Shown: positions 36,099-47,241, counted from the stretch's first letter. The stretch: 64,000 nucleotides of DNA from Vampirovibrionales bacterium (GCA_029262635.1 JAJCZA010000017.1:1-64000), one strand, 5' to 3'. Program-made: numbers and translations. The notes: generated by a model not told the origin, from the sequence alone.

Positions 36099-36980
36099 TT
36101 AATTAAGCCGGAATTCATGAAATTCTTGATAGAGTTCATTCGCTCGGTTAAACCATACCGCCATTGGAGGGCTGGTTAAAATGTCCTCGGCTTCGGCTGC
36201 CATGGTAAAAAATTCATGAACCACTGAGCGAATATTGTCCTGATTCAAGTCAAAAATATCCCGCCACATGGTATAAGGGCTCGCCGCCAAACGAAGTTGA
36301 TCATCGATACCGGCGCCGTGGAAGGCGAGTAGCTTGCCGGGCTGGTTTCGATGAAGCAAGTTAGTCAACATAATGGCGTAGAGTTGTGGGAAATGACTCA
36401 CAAAAGCCATGTACCGATCATGCTCTTCTGCGGTTAACTCACCGATTTTAGCTCTTAACCCGACCGTAATAAAGGTTTTAAGCTGATCAAACCGTTCCTG
36501 AAGCTCTGCGTCTTGATCTAAATAGGTTGACGGACAGAAAGCATAGGGTTTTTGGGCAAACAGCAGACTTGTGGCATGGGCAATGCCTGATAGCTCCTTA
36601 CCTGCCAGTGGGTGCCCTCCAATAAACTGGGAAGGGAGAAGCTCCTCCCCCAAGGCACAAATAGCTCGCTTGCAACTCCCAATATCTGTTACGGTAACGT
36701 GTTTCCCTTTGATCTCAGGCGCAAAGAGTCTTAATAAATCCATACTCTGATAGAGGTGAGTTGCCAGAACAATCAGATGATCTTCTTCCCATGTCACAGG
36801 GAGCGTCAGGGATACCTCATCTACAATACCTGCCCGAATGGCATATTGAAGGGTTTTCTCGTCTGAATCGACGGCTCGGATATGAAGGTCAGAAAACATT
36901 TCCCGACAAGCCATGGCAAAAGACCCGCCCAAGAGGCCGGTACCAATGACGGTTAAATACTTAAACGGGGAGTCTGCCAT
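36099..36980 (-). CDS. Prephenate/arogenate dehydrogenase-like
   Basis: VIGTGLLGGSFAMACRE; GGHPLAGKELSGIAHATSLLFAQKPY. Confidence 0.88.
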   Translation of the reverse strand: MADSPFKYLTVIGTGLLGGSFAMACREMFSDLHIRAVDSDEKTLQYAIRAGIVDEVSLTLPVTWEEDHLIVLATHLYQSMDLLRLFAPEIKGKHVTVTDIGSCKRAICALGEELLPSQFIGGHPLAGKELSGIAHATSLLFAQKPYAFCPSTYLDQDAELQERFDQLKTFITVGLRAKIGELTAEEHDRYMAFVSHFPQLYAIMLTNLLHRNQPGKLLAFHGAGIDDQLRLAASPYTMWRDIFDLNQDNIRSVVHEFFTMAAEAEDILTSPPMAVWFNRANELYQEFHEFRLN

Positions 36981-37058
36981 GATGAAACCACCTTACCAAC
37001 ATTCGACACCTTAATACACGACAATACGCATAATCTATTTTAATAGTAAAATAAAACC

Positions 37059-38390
37059 ATGCTGAGTCGAATAAAAAAACAAGGGTGGCTAGTGATCCCC
37101 AGTGTCGTAGCGGTCATTTTTCTTGTTATCTATGTCTTCCAACTGTCCGTGCCCGAATCCATCGTGGCGCATCAGGTTAGAAAAGATAACATCCTGGTCT
37201 CTCTGACCATTACTGGTGAAGTTCGTGCCGACAATACGGTCAATGTCACGGCACCCATTCAATCTCGGATTCAAAAAATCTGGGTTGATGACGGGGATCT
37301 TGTTAAACCGGGACAGGTCCTCGTCCAACTGGATTCCGATGACCTGCAGGCCAGTTACCTGGAAGCTCAGGCCCAAGCTGAAAAAGAACGGGCATCGCTG
37401 GCCTTTGTACTTCAGGGTACTCGTAAAGAAGAGTTGAAACGGTTAGAAAACAGCGCGAAAGAAGTTCAAAAACAAATTGAATCTGCTCGTGCCGAATATG
37501 AAAAGGCCCAACGGTTTGCCCAACGGATGGAACCTCTACACCAGGATGGAGCCATAAGCGACAACGAGTACGACAACGCTTTGACACAGGTTGAAAACAC
37601 GAAAGCGAATCTGTCTTCAGCCAAATTTCGGCTAGCTCAGATGGAAGACACCCTTGAAAAAGGTCGGGCTGGCCCAACTCAGCCTGAAGTGGACGAAGCC
37701 CGCTCCGCCTATCAAGCGGCACACCAACGCACCAACACCGCTCACGCCAAACTCCAAGATCAGAACCTCATAAGCAATTTATCGGGTATTGTTCTTGCTC
37801 GTCTGCAAGAGCCCGGCGAAATCGCCCAACCCAATCAACCCATTCTTAAAATCGCAGACCAAAACACCCTTGAAGTGGTTGGCTATGTGGAAGAGGTCGA
37901 CCTATCCCGGATCAGACTCGGCGATGCCTGTTATGTGGTCTTGGATGCTGAACCGGAAACGCCACTTAAAGGAAAGATTCAACGTATCGGCAGTGAGGTG
38001 AACCCGGAAAACGGAACCGTGGAAATCAAGATTGGCCTGATTCTTGATACATCAACCCCTTCACCCTCCATTGCATTATTGCCCGGTATGACAGCAGACA
38101 TTAATGTTATTACCGATACCCTAACCGAGAGTATGGTCGTGCCTTCGACTGCTCTCTACAAAGATAAAAATCAATTTTGGGCCTTTAAGCTAGTGGACAA
38201 TCACATCGAGAAAACGGCCGTCCAAGCCCGACGAGTTTCTCTGGAGTATTTTCAAATTGTAGAGGGCCTGCAACCCGATGATTGGATTGCCCGAACCGCG
38301 ACCCCCGATTTACTAGAAAAAAAGCAGGTTCAACCCGTTCCTTTTGATGCTATTCCTGCTAGTAGCCCCGCCAATAAGCAAAAGGGGTAG
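37059..38390 (+). CDS. HlyD/MacA-family efflux periplasmic adaptor
   Basis: Single N-terminal TM, biotinyl-lipoyl-like and coiled-coil pattern, VDDGDLVKPGQVLVQLDSDDL. Confidence 0.88.
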   Translation: MLSRIKKQGWLVIPSVVAVIFLVIYVFQLSVPESIVAHQVRKDNILVSLTITGEVRADNTVNVTAPIQSRIQKIWVDDGDLVKPGQVLVQLDSDDLQASYLEAQAQAEKERASLAFVLQGTRKEELKRLENSAKEVQKQIESARAEYEKAQRFAQRMEPLHQDGAISDNEYDNALTQVENTKANLSSAKFRLAQMEDTLEKGRAGPTQPEVDEARSAYQAAHQRTNTAHAKLQDQNLISNLSGIVLARLQEPGEIAQPNQPILKIADQNTLEVVGYVEEVDLSRIRLGDACYVVLDAEPETPLKGKIQRIGSEVNPENGTVEIKIGLILDTSTPSPSIALLPGMTADINVITDTLTESMVVPSTALYKDKNQFWAFKLVDNHIEKTAVQARRVSLEYFQIVEGLQPDDWIARTATPDLLEKKQVQPVPFDAIPASSPANKQKG

Positions 38391-38396
38391 CATCCG

Positions 38397-39662
38397 ATGA
38401 CCCTTGCCCCTGAACTTTTTATCGCCATCCGCTACACCCTCGCCAACATGAAACAATCGCTAATGATTGCATTTGCCGTGGGGTTGGGGGTTGCTATTAT
38501 TATTTTCATTCCCTCGGTCAACCTAAGTTTTTTCGGGTATTTCCTGGAAAAAACCGTGGAAAACTCGGCCCATATTAAGGTGACCCGTGAACTGGAAACC
38601 ATGGAACGGAACATTCAGGCTCTGACCCGGCATCTCACCTCAGGTAGTCCTGAAAACGACGATCCTCACATTATTTTCTCCGACCAAACCCTGACCCGTA
38701 AACGAAATATCAAGGCCTACCGCCAATTGATGAAACAGATTCGGGGTGTAACCGGCGTTCTGGAAGTCTCACCCTATATTAATGAACAGATTATTGTTTC
38801 CCACGGCAGTCAGATTCGAGGCGGGAGTATTCAAGGCATTGTCCCAGAAATGGAAAAAAATATTCGCCAGCTGGAAGAAGACATCGCCGTTGGCAATATC
38901 GATAACATGGGCAGTAGCGACGTGTTTATCGGCTGGCGACTGGCCGATGAGCTTGGAGTGCGGTTGGGTAACCGGATTCAGCTGGTAACCAGCGAAGGTC
39001 GAAAAAGCTATAAAGTAGCTGGGTTAATTAACACCGGTATTTATCAGAAAGATCTCGATACCATTTACATTTCCCTGAAATCTGCTCAACAACTACTCAA
39101 CATGTCAAATGAGATTACGGGTATCAATATTCGGCTTCAGGATATTTACGCCGCACCTAAAATATCGGATGTTATTCATCAGACCTTTCATCTGAAGACA
39201 CGCAACTGGATGGAAGATAATGAGGTGATTCTGGATCAAATTGGCATGTTTCGAGTAATTATCGCCTTTATCAGTTTTCTCATTGTCTTTGCCGCCGCAT
39301 CCAGCATTACCAGTGTTCTAATCATGGTGGTGGCGTCCAAGTCCAAGGAAATTGGCATTTTAAAAGCCATGGGGTTACCACCCGGTTCTATTATGCGACT
39401 TTTTGTATTTCAGGCTATTTGCCTCAGTATTCTCGGCGCAACGGCGGGCGTGTTTGGTGGCATGGGGCTGATTGAACTCTATAACGCCACCCCTTACTCT
39501 AAAGCCGAAAGCTTTCTCGGTATTGGCCGCCAACCGGTGGAAATCAATCTGGAATACACTTACTACGCCATTATCTACGCAATGCTCAGCAGCTTCCTCG
39601 CCAGCCTGTTTCCTGCCTGGCATGCCAGTCGACTGGATCCAGTGAAAGCCATCAACAGCTAA
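38397..39662 (+). CDS. ABC transporter permease (MacB/FtsX-like)
   Basis: SKSKEIGILKAMGLPPGSIMRLFVFQ; terminal PAWHASRLDPVKAINS. Confidence 0.92.
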   Translation: MTLAPELFIAIRYTLANMKQSLMIAFAVGLGVAIIIFIPSVNLSFFGYFLEKTVENSAHIKVTRELETMERNIQALTRHLTSGSPENDDPHIIFSDQTLTRKRNIKAYRQLMKQIRGVTGVLEVSPYINEQIIVSHGSQIRGGSIQGIVPEMEKNIRQLEEDIAVGNIDNMGSSDVFIGWRLADELGVRLGNRIQLVTSEGRKSYKVAGLINTGIYQKDLDTIYISLKSAQQLLNMSNEITGINIRLQDIYAAPKISDVIHQTFHLKTRNWMEDNEVILDQIGMFRVIIAFISFLIVFAAASSITSVLIMVVASKSKEIGILKAMGLPPGSIMRLFVFQAICLSILGATAGVFGGMGLIELYNATPYSKAESFLGIGRQPVEINLEYTYYAIIYAMLSSFLASLFPAWHASRLDPVKAINS

Positions 39663-39695
39663 ATAAAACCAACACCATAGGAACCTTTCCCCAAT

Positions 39696-40397
39696 ATGCC
39701 ATCCCCTTTATTACTCGAAACCCACAATCTCACCAAAACTTACCCCGGTATTGAACCCGTTACTGCTGTAGATCACATTAGCTTCTCTGTTCGGGAAGGG
39801 GAGTTTCTCAGCATTGTCGGCGAAAGCGGCTCAGGTAAAAGCACCTTGATGAACCTACTGGGACTACTGGATTCGCCGACCGAAGGACAGCTCAATTATC
39901 ATGGGCAAGATATTTCTCATTGGAGTGAAGGAGAACGTTCTCTGTTTCGTAACCAGGAAATCGGATTCATTTTTCAGGCTCACATGCTATTGCCTGAGTT
40001 CAATGCCCTGGAAAACGTGCTAATGCCTCCTCGTATCGGTAGATCGTTAGGGCCAGAAACTGTTGAACGCGCCAAACATTTGCTTACCCGTATTGGCCTA
40101 GAAAAGCGCATGCACCACATGCCCGGCGAGTTATCCGGCGGGCAAAATCAGCGGGTGGCCATTGCCCGGGCACTGATTAACAACCCGCGAATTGTTTTTG
40201 CCGATGAACCTACCGGTGCGCTGGATCATAAAACCAGTCGAGACGTCTATGAACTCATGCGAGAAATTAATCAGGAAAATAACGTGACGTTTATCATTGT
40301 GACCCACGAACAGGGGTTCGCAAAAAAAACCGATCGTACAATCACCCTGCTTGACGGACGGATGATCTCCGATCAAGTGACTCATCCAACACCTTAA
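39696..40397 (+). CDS. ABC transporter ATP-binding protein
   Basis: GESGSGKST, LSGGQNQRVAIARAL, VFADEPTGALD. Confidence 0.96.
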   Translation: MPSPLLLETHNLTKTYPGIEPVTAVDHISFSVREGEFLSIVGESGSGKSTLMNLLGLLDSPTEGQLNYHGQDISHWSEGERSLFRNQEIGFIFQAHMLLPEFNALENVLMPPRIGRSLGPETVERAKHLLTRIGLEKRMHHMPGELSGGQNQRVAIARALINNPRIVFADEPTGALDHKTSRDVYELMREINQENNVTFIIVTHEQGFAKKTDRTITLLDGRMISDQVTHPTP

Positions 40398-40532
40398 ACC
40401 GTCGCAAAGAATAATCTTTCCCATTGTTTGATTCGGGCTCCCGTATTAGGATAGACACAGCAAACAGGCTATAATAGGACACCAGAGTTGTCTTAAAAAG
40501 AGAGTCCTTTAAACACTAGGTATTCCTTTATT

Positions 40533-41027
40533 ATGGTTAATGTACAGGAACACACTAAATATTGTGCGGGTAAAGGCTACGTCATGCCGACGTTTGAGGC
40601 TGCCAAACAGAAAACACGCGTACAAAGCGATATGATCGCCCAGTTCATGAACAGCCTGCATGCGAATCAGGCTAAAACCGCTCAGGAAGCCCATCGTCTT
40701 CAACTCCCTCAACCCCAGACATTGGGACAACGTCTTGCTATTTCGCTAGCTCGTCCTTTGCTCGCTTTAGCCGCGCTTTTTAGTAATTTGCAAAAACTAC
40801 CGATTCCGTTACCTCCATTTATTTCACAGGCCGGTCAAAAACTAGGTAACAAGCTAGTTCAGTTGACAGGACACTTGCTTAGTTTTTTCTTCACCTCCAA
40901 AAAAACACAAAATAAAGACGACATTGAAGAACGGGAAAAGCGCAACGCAGAAGATATTTCTGATAACGACTTATTTACCAAATTGGTCGTCAACGAATCC
41001 CAAGAATCCAACATGGGCAACAGTTAA
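40533..41027 (+). CDS. Hypothetical protein
   Basis: 164-aa ORF between oriented genes. Confidence 0.5.
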   Translation: MVNVQEHTKYCAGKGYVMPTFEAAKQKTRVQSDMIAQFMNSLHANQAKTAQEAHRLQLPQPQTLGQRLAISLARPLLALAALFSNLQKLPIPLPPFISQAGQKLGNKLVQLTGHLLSFFFTSKKTQNKDDIEEREKRNAEDISDNDLFTKLVVNESQESNMGNS

Positions 41028-41072
41028 TACCCTATTGTTCACCTTTTAGAGTCGTTCCGGTAAAATGGCGTT

Positions 41073-42593
41073 ATGGGTTTACATGGATTTTATTTGACAC
41101 GTCGGCAATTTATAAAAGCGTTGGGAGCCGCTATGGTTCTTCCCTGCTTTGTATTGAGACGGTCAACCCTTAAAAGCTATGCCGAAAGCCAACAGGGTGT
41201 TTGGCTCAATGATGTTCACTCTCAGTTAAACGCAACACGTGTCGCAGAAGTAGTTTACCCTGCTTTTCCTGAAGAGATTCAATCCGTTGTGTTGCGCGCC
41301 CGGCGAGAAAAGCACGTTATCTCTATCGCTGGAGGTCGGCATGCGATGGGTGGCCAGCAATTTGCGACCGGCGCCATTCATGTTGATACCCAATGCTTGA
41401 ATCGGATTCTGGACTTTAATCCCACTGCGGGGACCGTAACCGTGGAAGTCGGAATTCAATGGCCTCAACTGATGCGTGAACTAGCACACCTCCAGGCTAA
41501 TATTCCTGAAGCCGACCGATGGGGTATCCGTCAAAAGCCAACAGGCACCGATGATATTAGCGTTGGCGGCTCCATGTCCTCAAACATCCACGGGCGAGGG
41601 TTGCATTACCAGCCATTTATTCAGGATATTGAATCGTTTGAACTGATTAATGCTTCTGCCGAACGTTTGGTTTGTAGCCGGTCCCAGAATGCTGAACTTT
41701 TCAGCCTTGTAATTGGTGGCTATGGACTGTTTGGAACTATTTATTCAGCGACCCTTAGGCTATCACTCCGACAAAAAATCCGTCGGTTTGTTCAGCCTCT
41801 ATCCATTGGTGATGCCGTATCGACCATCGAACGAGTGAGCAAGGACGGAGCGTTATACGGTGATTTTCAGTTTGAGATTGACGAAAAGGGTCCCGGCTAT
41901 TTAACCGATGGGATCCTGTCCTATTACAAGCCTGTTTCTCCTAAAACCACCATTCCTAAAAAGCAGACATCTCTCTCCCAACAAGATTGGAAGGAACTGG
42001 TGGCTCTGGCGCATCACGATAAAGCCAAAGCCTTTCAGCAGTATAAAACCCATTACCTAAAAACCCAGGGTCAGCTTTATTGGTCGGATACTCATCAGAT
42101 GGGACCTTACCGGGATAATTACCACGAAGGACTAGACTGGCCTAAAAACGAACCGGTTCAGGCCACGGAGATGATTACCGAAATCTACGTGCCTCGTTTG
42201 ATCCTATCGACCTTCTTAAAGCGGGTTCGGCAGGATTTTAGAAAGCATCAGGTCAATTTAATTTATGGCACGGTTCGGTTTATCGAAAAAGATGATGAAA
42301 GTTTTCTGCCATGGGCCAAGGAACGTTACGCGAGCATTGTGTTTAACCTGCACACGCCTCATTCACCGGAAGGATTGAGCCATTCCGCACGGGCGTTTCG
42401 ATTACTCATTGATCGGGCGATTGCCTTTAACGGCAGTTTTTACCTGACGTATCACCGTTGGGCAAATCGCGAACAGATCACTCAGTGTTATCCCAAGTTT
42501 CAGGCGTTTCTGGATAAAAAATTACATTACGATCCCGACGAGCGTTTCCAAAGCAATTGGTATCAACACCATAAAGCGTTGTTTCATTCCTGA
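41073..42593 (+). CDS. FAD-binding oxidoreductase with Tat-like signal
   Basis: TRRQFIKALGAA twin-arginine-like start; ISIAGGRHAMGGQQFATGAIHVD FAD_binding_4-like. Confidence 0.88.
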   Translation: MGLHGFYLTRRQFIKALGAAMVLPCFVLRRSTLKSYAESQQGVWLNDVHSQLNATRVAEVVYPAFPEEIQSVVLRARREKHVISIAGGRHAMGGQQFATGAIHVDTQCLNRILDFNPTAGTVTVEVGIQWPQLMRELAHLQANIPEADRWGIRQKPTGTDDISVGGSMSSNIHGRGLHYQPFIQDIESFELINASAERLVCSRSQNAELFSLVIGGYGLFGTIYSATLRLSLRQKIRRFVQPLSIGDAVSTIERVSKDGALYGDFQFEIDEKGPGYLTDGILSYYKPVSPKTTIPKKQTSLSQQDWKELVALAHHDKAKAFQQYKTHYLKTQGQLYWSDTHQMGPYRDNYHEGLDWPKNEPVQATEMITEIYVPRLILSTFLKRVRQDFRKHQVNLIYGTVRFIEKDDESFLPWAKERYASIVFNLHTPHSPEGLSHSARAFRLLIDRAIAFNGSFYLTYHRWANREQITQCYPKFQAFLDKKLHYDPDERFQSNWYQHHKALFHS

Positions 42594-42728
42594 TTTAAAG
42601 CTGGTCTTCACCCACTTATGATCTCTACAGAACGATTATTTAGTCAGCTTATTTACATTTAAAGCAATTTATATTTTTACTGGTGTTGATTACTTTAAGT
42701 TTAAAAACGAAAGAGGTTATCTTACTCC

Positions 42729-43112
42729 ATGATTCATCCTGCTTTAAGACATTCTGTAGTCTCGACACACCCCAATGAGTTTAAAGGGCCATTATTTAAA
42801 GGCTCGCCCCCTAAATACACACACGAAACAGCCCTCGAAACCCTGAATCTATTCATGAATAGACAACGTTATGATGTCCATCGATTTATCCGGTTTGCCC
42901 CCAAATCCCAACAGGATTCCGAACTCAAAGATAAACTTCAGGAACTCCACACCGCACTGAAAGAGAATGCAGGCCTACTCGGTGAGGATAACACCGAAAT
43001 TAAAGCTACGCTGGGCTCTCTATTGGTTCACTTTGAAAAGGAGAGTGGGTTCTCCATCTTATTTGATTCTCCCATCTGGAGCGACATCCAAAAAGTCCTC
43101 GATAAACAATAA
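42729..43112 (+). CDS. Hypothetical protein
   Basis: 127-aa ORF. Confidence 0.45.
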   Translation: MIHPALRHSVVSTHPNEFKGPLFKGSPPKYTHETALETLNLFMNRQRYDVHRFIRFAPKSQQDSELKDKLQELHTALKENAGLLGEDNTEIKATLGSLLVHFEKESGFSILFDSPIWSDIQKVLDKQ

Positions 43113-43132
43113 GCGAGCTAAAAGCCTTCCCC

Positions 43133-43837
43133 TTAAGCCTTGTTTCTGGAGGTGAGTAAGCCATAATAACCCAGAGCAAAGAAGAGGCCACCGAGAAATC
43201 CACCGAGATGGGCAAAGATAGCGACATGGGCTTCCGTCAAATTCATGTAGGTGTAAACAATTAAGAGAATAATCAGACCTCGTAAGTCGCTACCAAAGCT
43301 ATTAGGGTGGGTCTTTCTCCGGATCAGCAAGTAAAACGTAAATGCCGCAGCCATAACACCATAATCAATCCCCGATGCCCCTGCCGCAACCGCAGGTCCT
43401 TGGCTATGCCAATAAATACCTGCCATATCCATAGCCAACATGGCCAGCGATGCTGTCAGACCCGAAATAATATAAAGATAAACCATATTCCGGGTGCCCA
43501 ATAGCGGCTCTACAATACGCCCGAACACCCATAAACCAAATGCGTTGCTCAACAAATGCATTAGGTTCCAGTGCAAGAGGTTCGCTGTTATTAACCGCCA
43601 CCACTCGTTATCGAAAGCCACACTGGGCGAATAATAGCTACCGATCGTTACCGCCCAGCGAGCGGGATGAAGAAACGAGGGGTAACACGTAATCCCATAG
43701 ATCACTCCGAGCAAAATAATCAGGCCAAACGTGGCGGGCAAAGGAGGGGCCGGCATTTGAATCGCTTCAGCCTCGTTAACGATTTCTTCGGGAATACCCG
43801 TCTTCTCCTCTGGTATTTCAGGGGGTTGTTCAGTCAT
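43133..43837 (-). CDS. Rhomboid-family intramembrane serine protease
   Basis: NLLHWNLMHLLSNAFGLWVFG, AAGASGIDYG (GxSG), HLGGFLGGLFFAL. Confidence 0.92.
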   Translation of the reverse strand: MTEQPPEIPEEKTGIPEEIVNEAEAIQMPAPPLPATFGLIILLGVIYGITCYPSFLHPARWAVTIGSYYSPSVAFDNEWWRLITANLLHWNLMHLLSNAFGLWVFGRIVEPLLGTRNMVYLYIISGLTASLAMLAMDMAGIYWHSQGPAVAAGASGIDYGVMAAAFTFYLLIRRKTHPNSFGSDLRGLIILLIVYTYMNLTEAHVAIFAHLGGFLGGLFFALGYYGLLTSRNKA

Positions 43838-43975
43838 TCTTCCATTCTATCACTGGTTCCCATCACCGTTCAAAGTAAAAATCATCCTAAAATAAGGCCC
43901 GCTGTGCTGGTGGATTTGGATCCGTGCCCTGCGTATAATAACGGCATCGAATCAAAATTTTGGGAGAGTTGCCTC

Positions 43976-45427
43976 ATGCCCCAAACGCCCACACAAACAG
44001 AGTACGAAGCCGTTATTGGCCTGGAAATCCATGTTCAGCTTCGCACCCAGTCCAAACTATTTTGCCCGGACAGCACTCGGTTTGGCGATGAACCCAACGT
44101 TAATACCTGCCCTGTGTGTTTGGGGTATCCCGGTGCGTTGCCCGTACTGAATAAAAAAGCCGTAGAATACGCCGTGATGCTGGGGTTGGCTCTAAATTGC
44201 GAGATTGCCGAGCTTTCTAAATTTGACAGAAAACACTATTTTTACCCGGACTTGCCCAAAGCCTACCAGATTTCTCAGTACAACATGCCTGTCTGCACCA
44301 ACGGCTATATGGAACTTAGCACCGGCACCCGGGTTCGCATCAACCGAGCCCACATGGAAGAAGATGCAGGAAAGCTGGTTCACGCGGGTGCCGAAGGACT
44401 CGCCGGATCCGATTACAGCCTGGTGGATCTCAACCGGGCTGGCACTCCACTTCTGGAAATTGTCAGCGAGCCGGATATTAAAAGTGCCGCTGAAGCCCGG
44501 GAATACATGACTAACATGCGCAACATTGTCCGTTACCTTGGCGTATGCGATGGGAACATGGAAGAAGGCTCTATGCGGTGCGACGTCAATATCAGCGTAC
44601 GCCCCAAAGGACAAACAGAATTCGGCACCAAAACCGAAATCAAGAACATGAATAGCACCCGAGCCATTGAACAGGCGGCGGAATACGAAATCGCCCGTCA
44701 GGTTCAAATTCTGGAATCCGGGGGAAGCATTACTCAAGCTAGCCGCCTATGGAATGAGGCAACGAGCGAAACCATGTTAATGCGAGTTAAAGAAGGCGAA
44801 GCCGATTACCGGTATTTCCCTGAGCCGGATCTCCGTCCCCTCCACATTAGCCGGGAATGGATCGAAGCACTCAAAAGACAGCTCCCAGAACTTCCTGAAG
44901 AACGACGTGCCCGATATATCAGCGAATTAGACTTCTCCACCCATGACGCAAGCATTCTGGTAGACGTTAAGGAGCTGGGTGATTTCTTTGACGCCGCTCG
45001 ACCCCACTGCCCTCACTACAAAACATTAGTTAATTGGCTCACCGGCGAAATTACCGCCTACCTCAAAACCGAAAAGAAAAGCATGGCTGACACCCGCTTA
45101 ACCCCTAATGCACTGGCAGAACTGGTGGAACTGCAAGAAAACAACACCATCAGCTCCACCACCGCCAAGAAACTCTTGGCCGAACTATTAGAAAAAGGCG
45201 GTTCACCCGCTAAAATCGTGGAAGAACGAGACATGGCGCAAATCAGCGATGTGGGTGAATTGAAAAAAATGGTCGAAGATGTCATTGCCAATAACCCCAA
45301 ACAGGCCCAACAATTTCGGGACGGCAAAGAACAGGTGTTGGGCTTTTTCGTCGGCCAAATTATGCGCGCCACCCAAGGCTCCGCCAACCCTGAGCTGGTC
45401 AATCAACTGCTTCGGGAACTGATTTAA
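43976..45427 (+). CDS. gatB: Asp-tRNA(Asn)/Glu-tRNA(Gln) amidotransferase subunit B
   Basis: YEAVIGLEIHVQLRTQSKLFC, CPVCLGYPGALPVLNKKAVE, DLPKAYQISQYN. Confidence 0.97.
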   Translation: MPQTPTQTEYEAVIGLEIHVQLRTQSKLFCPDSTRFGDEPNVNTCPVCLGYPGALPVLNKKAVEYAVMLGLALNCEIAELSKFDRKHYFYPDLPKAYQISQYNMPVCTNGYMELSTGTRVRINRAHMEEDAGKLVHAGAEGLAGSDYSLVDLNRAGTPLLEIVSEPDIKSAAEAREYMTNMRNIVRYLGVCDGNMEEGSMRCDVNISVRPKGQTEFGTKTEIKNMNSTRAIEQAAEYEIARQVQILESGGSITQASRLWNEATSETMLMRVKEGEADYRYFPEPDLRPLHISREWIEALKRQLPELPEERRARYISELDFSTHDASILVDVKELGDFFDAARPHCPHYKTLVNWLTGEITAYLKTEKKSMADTRLTPNALAELVELQENNTISSTTAKKLLAELLEKGGSPAKIVEERDMAQISDVGELKKMVEDVIANNPKQAQQFRDGKEQVLGFFVGQIMRATQGSANPELVNQLLRELI

Positions 45428-45449
45428 TATTTTAAAAGGACACACACCC

Positions 45450-46685
45450 ATGACCACTCAAAGCAAAAAAACCATTCGGGACATTGCACACTGGCACAAC
45501 CAACGGGCGCTGGTTCGGGTGGATTTTAATGTGCCTCTAAATGAGCAGGGCGAAATTACGGATGACACCCGGATTCAAGAAGCCCTACCGACCCTAACGT
45601 ATCTAACAGAGCAAGGTGCCCGCGTGATTTTGGTTAGCCATATGGGGCGTCCTAAGGGGACGGTTAAAGAGGAGCTTCGGCTGACGCCCATCGCCAAACG
45701 ACTTCAGGAACTACTTCCTAACACCCCAATAACGGCCCTAAAAGAGGTTTTTTCATCCGCCGTGGAAGAGACGGTAAAAAGCTTAAAACCGGGAGCCATC
45801 ATTCTATTAGAAAACATTCGGTTTGAACCAGGCGAAACAAAGAACGACCCCGCTCTGGCTAAAAATCTGGCAAAATTGGCCGACATTTACATAAACGATG
45901 CCTTCGGTACCGCCCACCGAGCCCACGCTTCCACCGAAGGCGTGGCTCATTACGTGCCGGTAAAGGTCGCTGGCTTATTAATGGAACGGGAAATTCAAGC
46001 TCTCTCTAAAGTTGTGACCCGGCCGGAGCATCCGTTTACAGCCATCATCGGGGGCAGTAAAGTCTCAACCAAAATCACCGTGCTCGAAAACCTGCTAGAC
46101 CATGTGGATACGCTGATTATTGGCGGTGCTATGCTCTTTACCTTTCTGAAAGCTCAAGGTCATGCTGTTGGCGCTTCTATGGTTGAGGATAATTATCTAG
46201 AGATGGCTAAAGACTTGCTGGCGTTGGCTCAGCAAAAAGAAACCCGTATTGAACTGCCTCAACAAGTTGTGATTGCCGATGCCTTTAGCGAAACAGCAAA
46301 AACCAAGGCTATTTCCATTGAACTTGGTATTCCTGACGGTTGGATGGGACTGGATATTGGCCCGGATAGCATCGTTGCCCTGCAGCAGATCATTCGGAAT
46401 TCCAAAACCATCCTTTGGAATGGCCCCATGGGGGTTTTTGAGATGAAACCTTTTGCCCCGGGAACCCAATCCATTGCGGAAGGCGTGGCTAAGCAAACTC
46501 AGGTCGGTCCGTGCCAAAGTATTCTGGGTGGTGGCGATACGGTGGCCGCCATCGAACAGTTCGGCATTGATAAAACCCGCTATACCCATGTCAGTACCGG
46601 TGGCGGCGCCAGTTTGGAATTTTTAGAAGGTAGCCCTCTGCCTGGCATTGCCATTCTCGATGAGTCCGTCCCAACCGCTGTTTAA
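45450..46685 (+). CDS. pgk: Phosphoglycerate kinase
   Basis: RVDFNVPL, LVSHMGRPKG, AIIGGSKVSTKI, STGGGASLEFLEG. Confidence 0.98.
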   Translation: MTTQSKKTIRDIAHWHNQRALVRVDFNVPLNEQGEITDDTRIQEALPTLTYLTEQGARVILVSHMGRPKGTVKEELRLTPIAKRLQELLPNTPITALKEVFSSAVEETVKSLKPGAIILLENIRFEPGETKNDPALAKNLAKLADIYINDAFGTAHRAHASTEGVAHYVPVKVAGLLMEREIQALSKVVTRPEHPFTAIIGGSKVSTKITVLENLLDHVDTLIIGGAMLFTFLKAQGHAVGASMVEDNYLEMAKDLLALAQQKETRIELPQQVVIADAFSETAKTKAISIELGIPDGWMGLDIGPDSIVALQQIIRNSKTILWNGPMGVFEMKPFAPGTQSIAEGVAKQTQVGPCQSILGGGDTVAAIEQFGIDKTRYTHVSTGGGASLEFLEGSPLPGIAILDESVPTAV

Positions 46686-46711
46686 ATGATTTTAAATCCT
46701 ATAAAAACAGC

Positions 46712-47140
46712 TTAGTTCCGCTCAAAGCTAAATATTTTGGAAAACACCACGCCGATCATTCCTATAAAGGGAATCGAGTAAATAAAGGGTAAAATACTGG
46801 TATTTAAGGGCAAGGGCAGGTAGGCTGAGAATAACCCATTTTCCAACTGCAGATCTCGAAACGTGAGATAGGCAAACGCCATATGGGCCAGCATAAAGAC
46901 AATAAATAGCGCCATTCCCTCACCGCCAATGGGTTTGATGTTCATGATCTGCCGACTAATTACTCCAGCCAAAAAGGTGCTGAGTAAGAGGAGAAAAATG
47001 CCTGCCCAGACTTTTTCATAGATTACATCATGGGCAAAGCTATAAGCGAACCAGCTTAAGCCAATTAACAGCAGGATAGGAAGCAGAGTAAACCCCACCA
47101 ACAGAAAGATTTGATTGATAAGACGCCAGAAGGTGGTCAT
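46712..47140 (-). CDS. Hypothetical membrane protein
   Basis: Several hydrophobic segments. Confidence 0.6.
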   Translation of the reverse strand: MTTFWRLINQIFLLVGFTLLPILLLIGLSWFAYSFAHDVIYEKVWAGIFLLLLSTFLAGVISRQIMNIKPIGGEGMALFIVFMLAHMAFAYLTFRDLQLENGLFSAYLPLPLNTSILPFIYSIPFIGMIGVVFSKIFSFERN

Positions 47141-47241
47141 TTTAAATGAAACTCTCTATATCACACGTGTACCCTATTATCCCATTAAATGTTATTATGT
47201 CCGATCTTTTTAATTTAGATCTCTCACAATAGGGCCGATTT

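Noticed and set aside
43667-43975. N-terminal extension of the gatB ORF
   Set aside because: GatB homology starts at MPQTPTQTEYEAVIGLEIHVQL (43976); the upstream part is antisense to the rhomboid gene.
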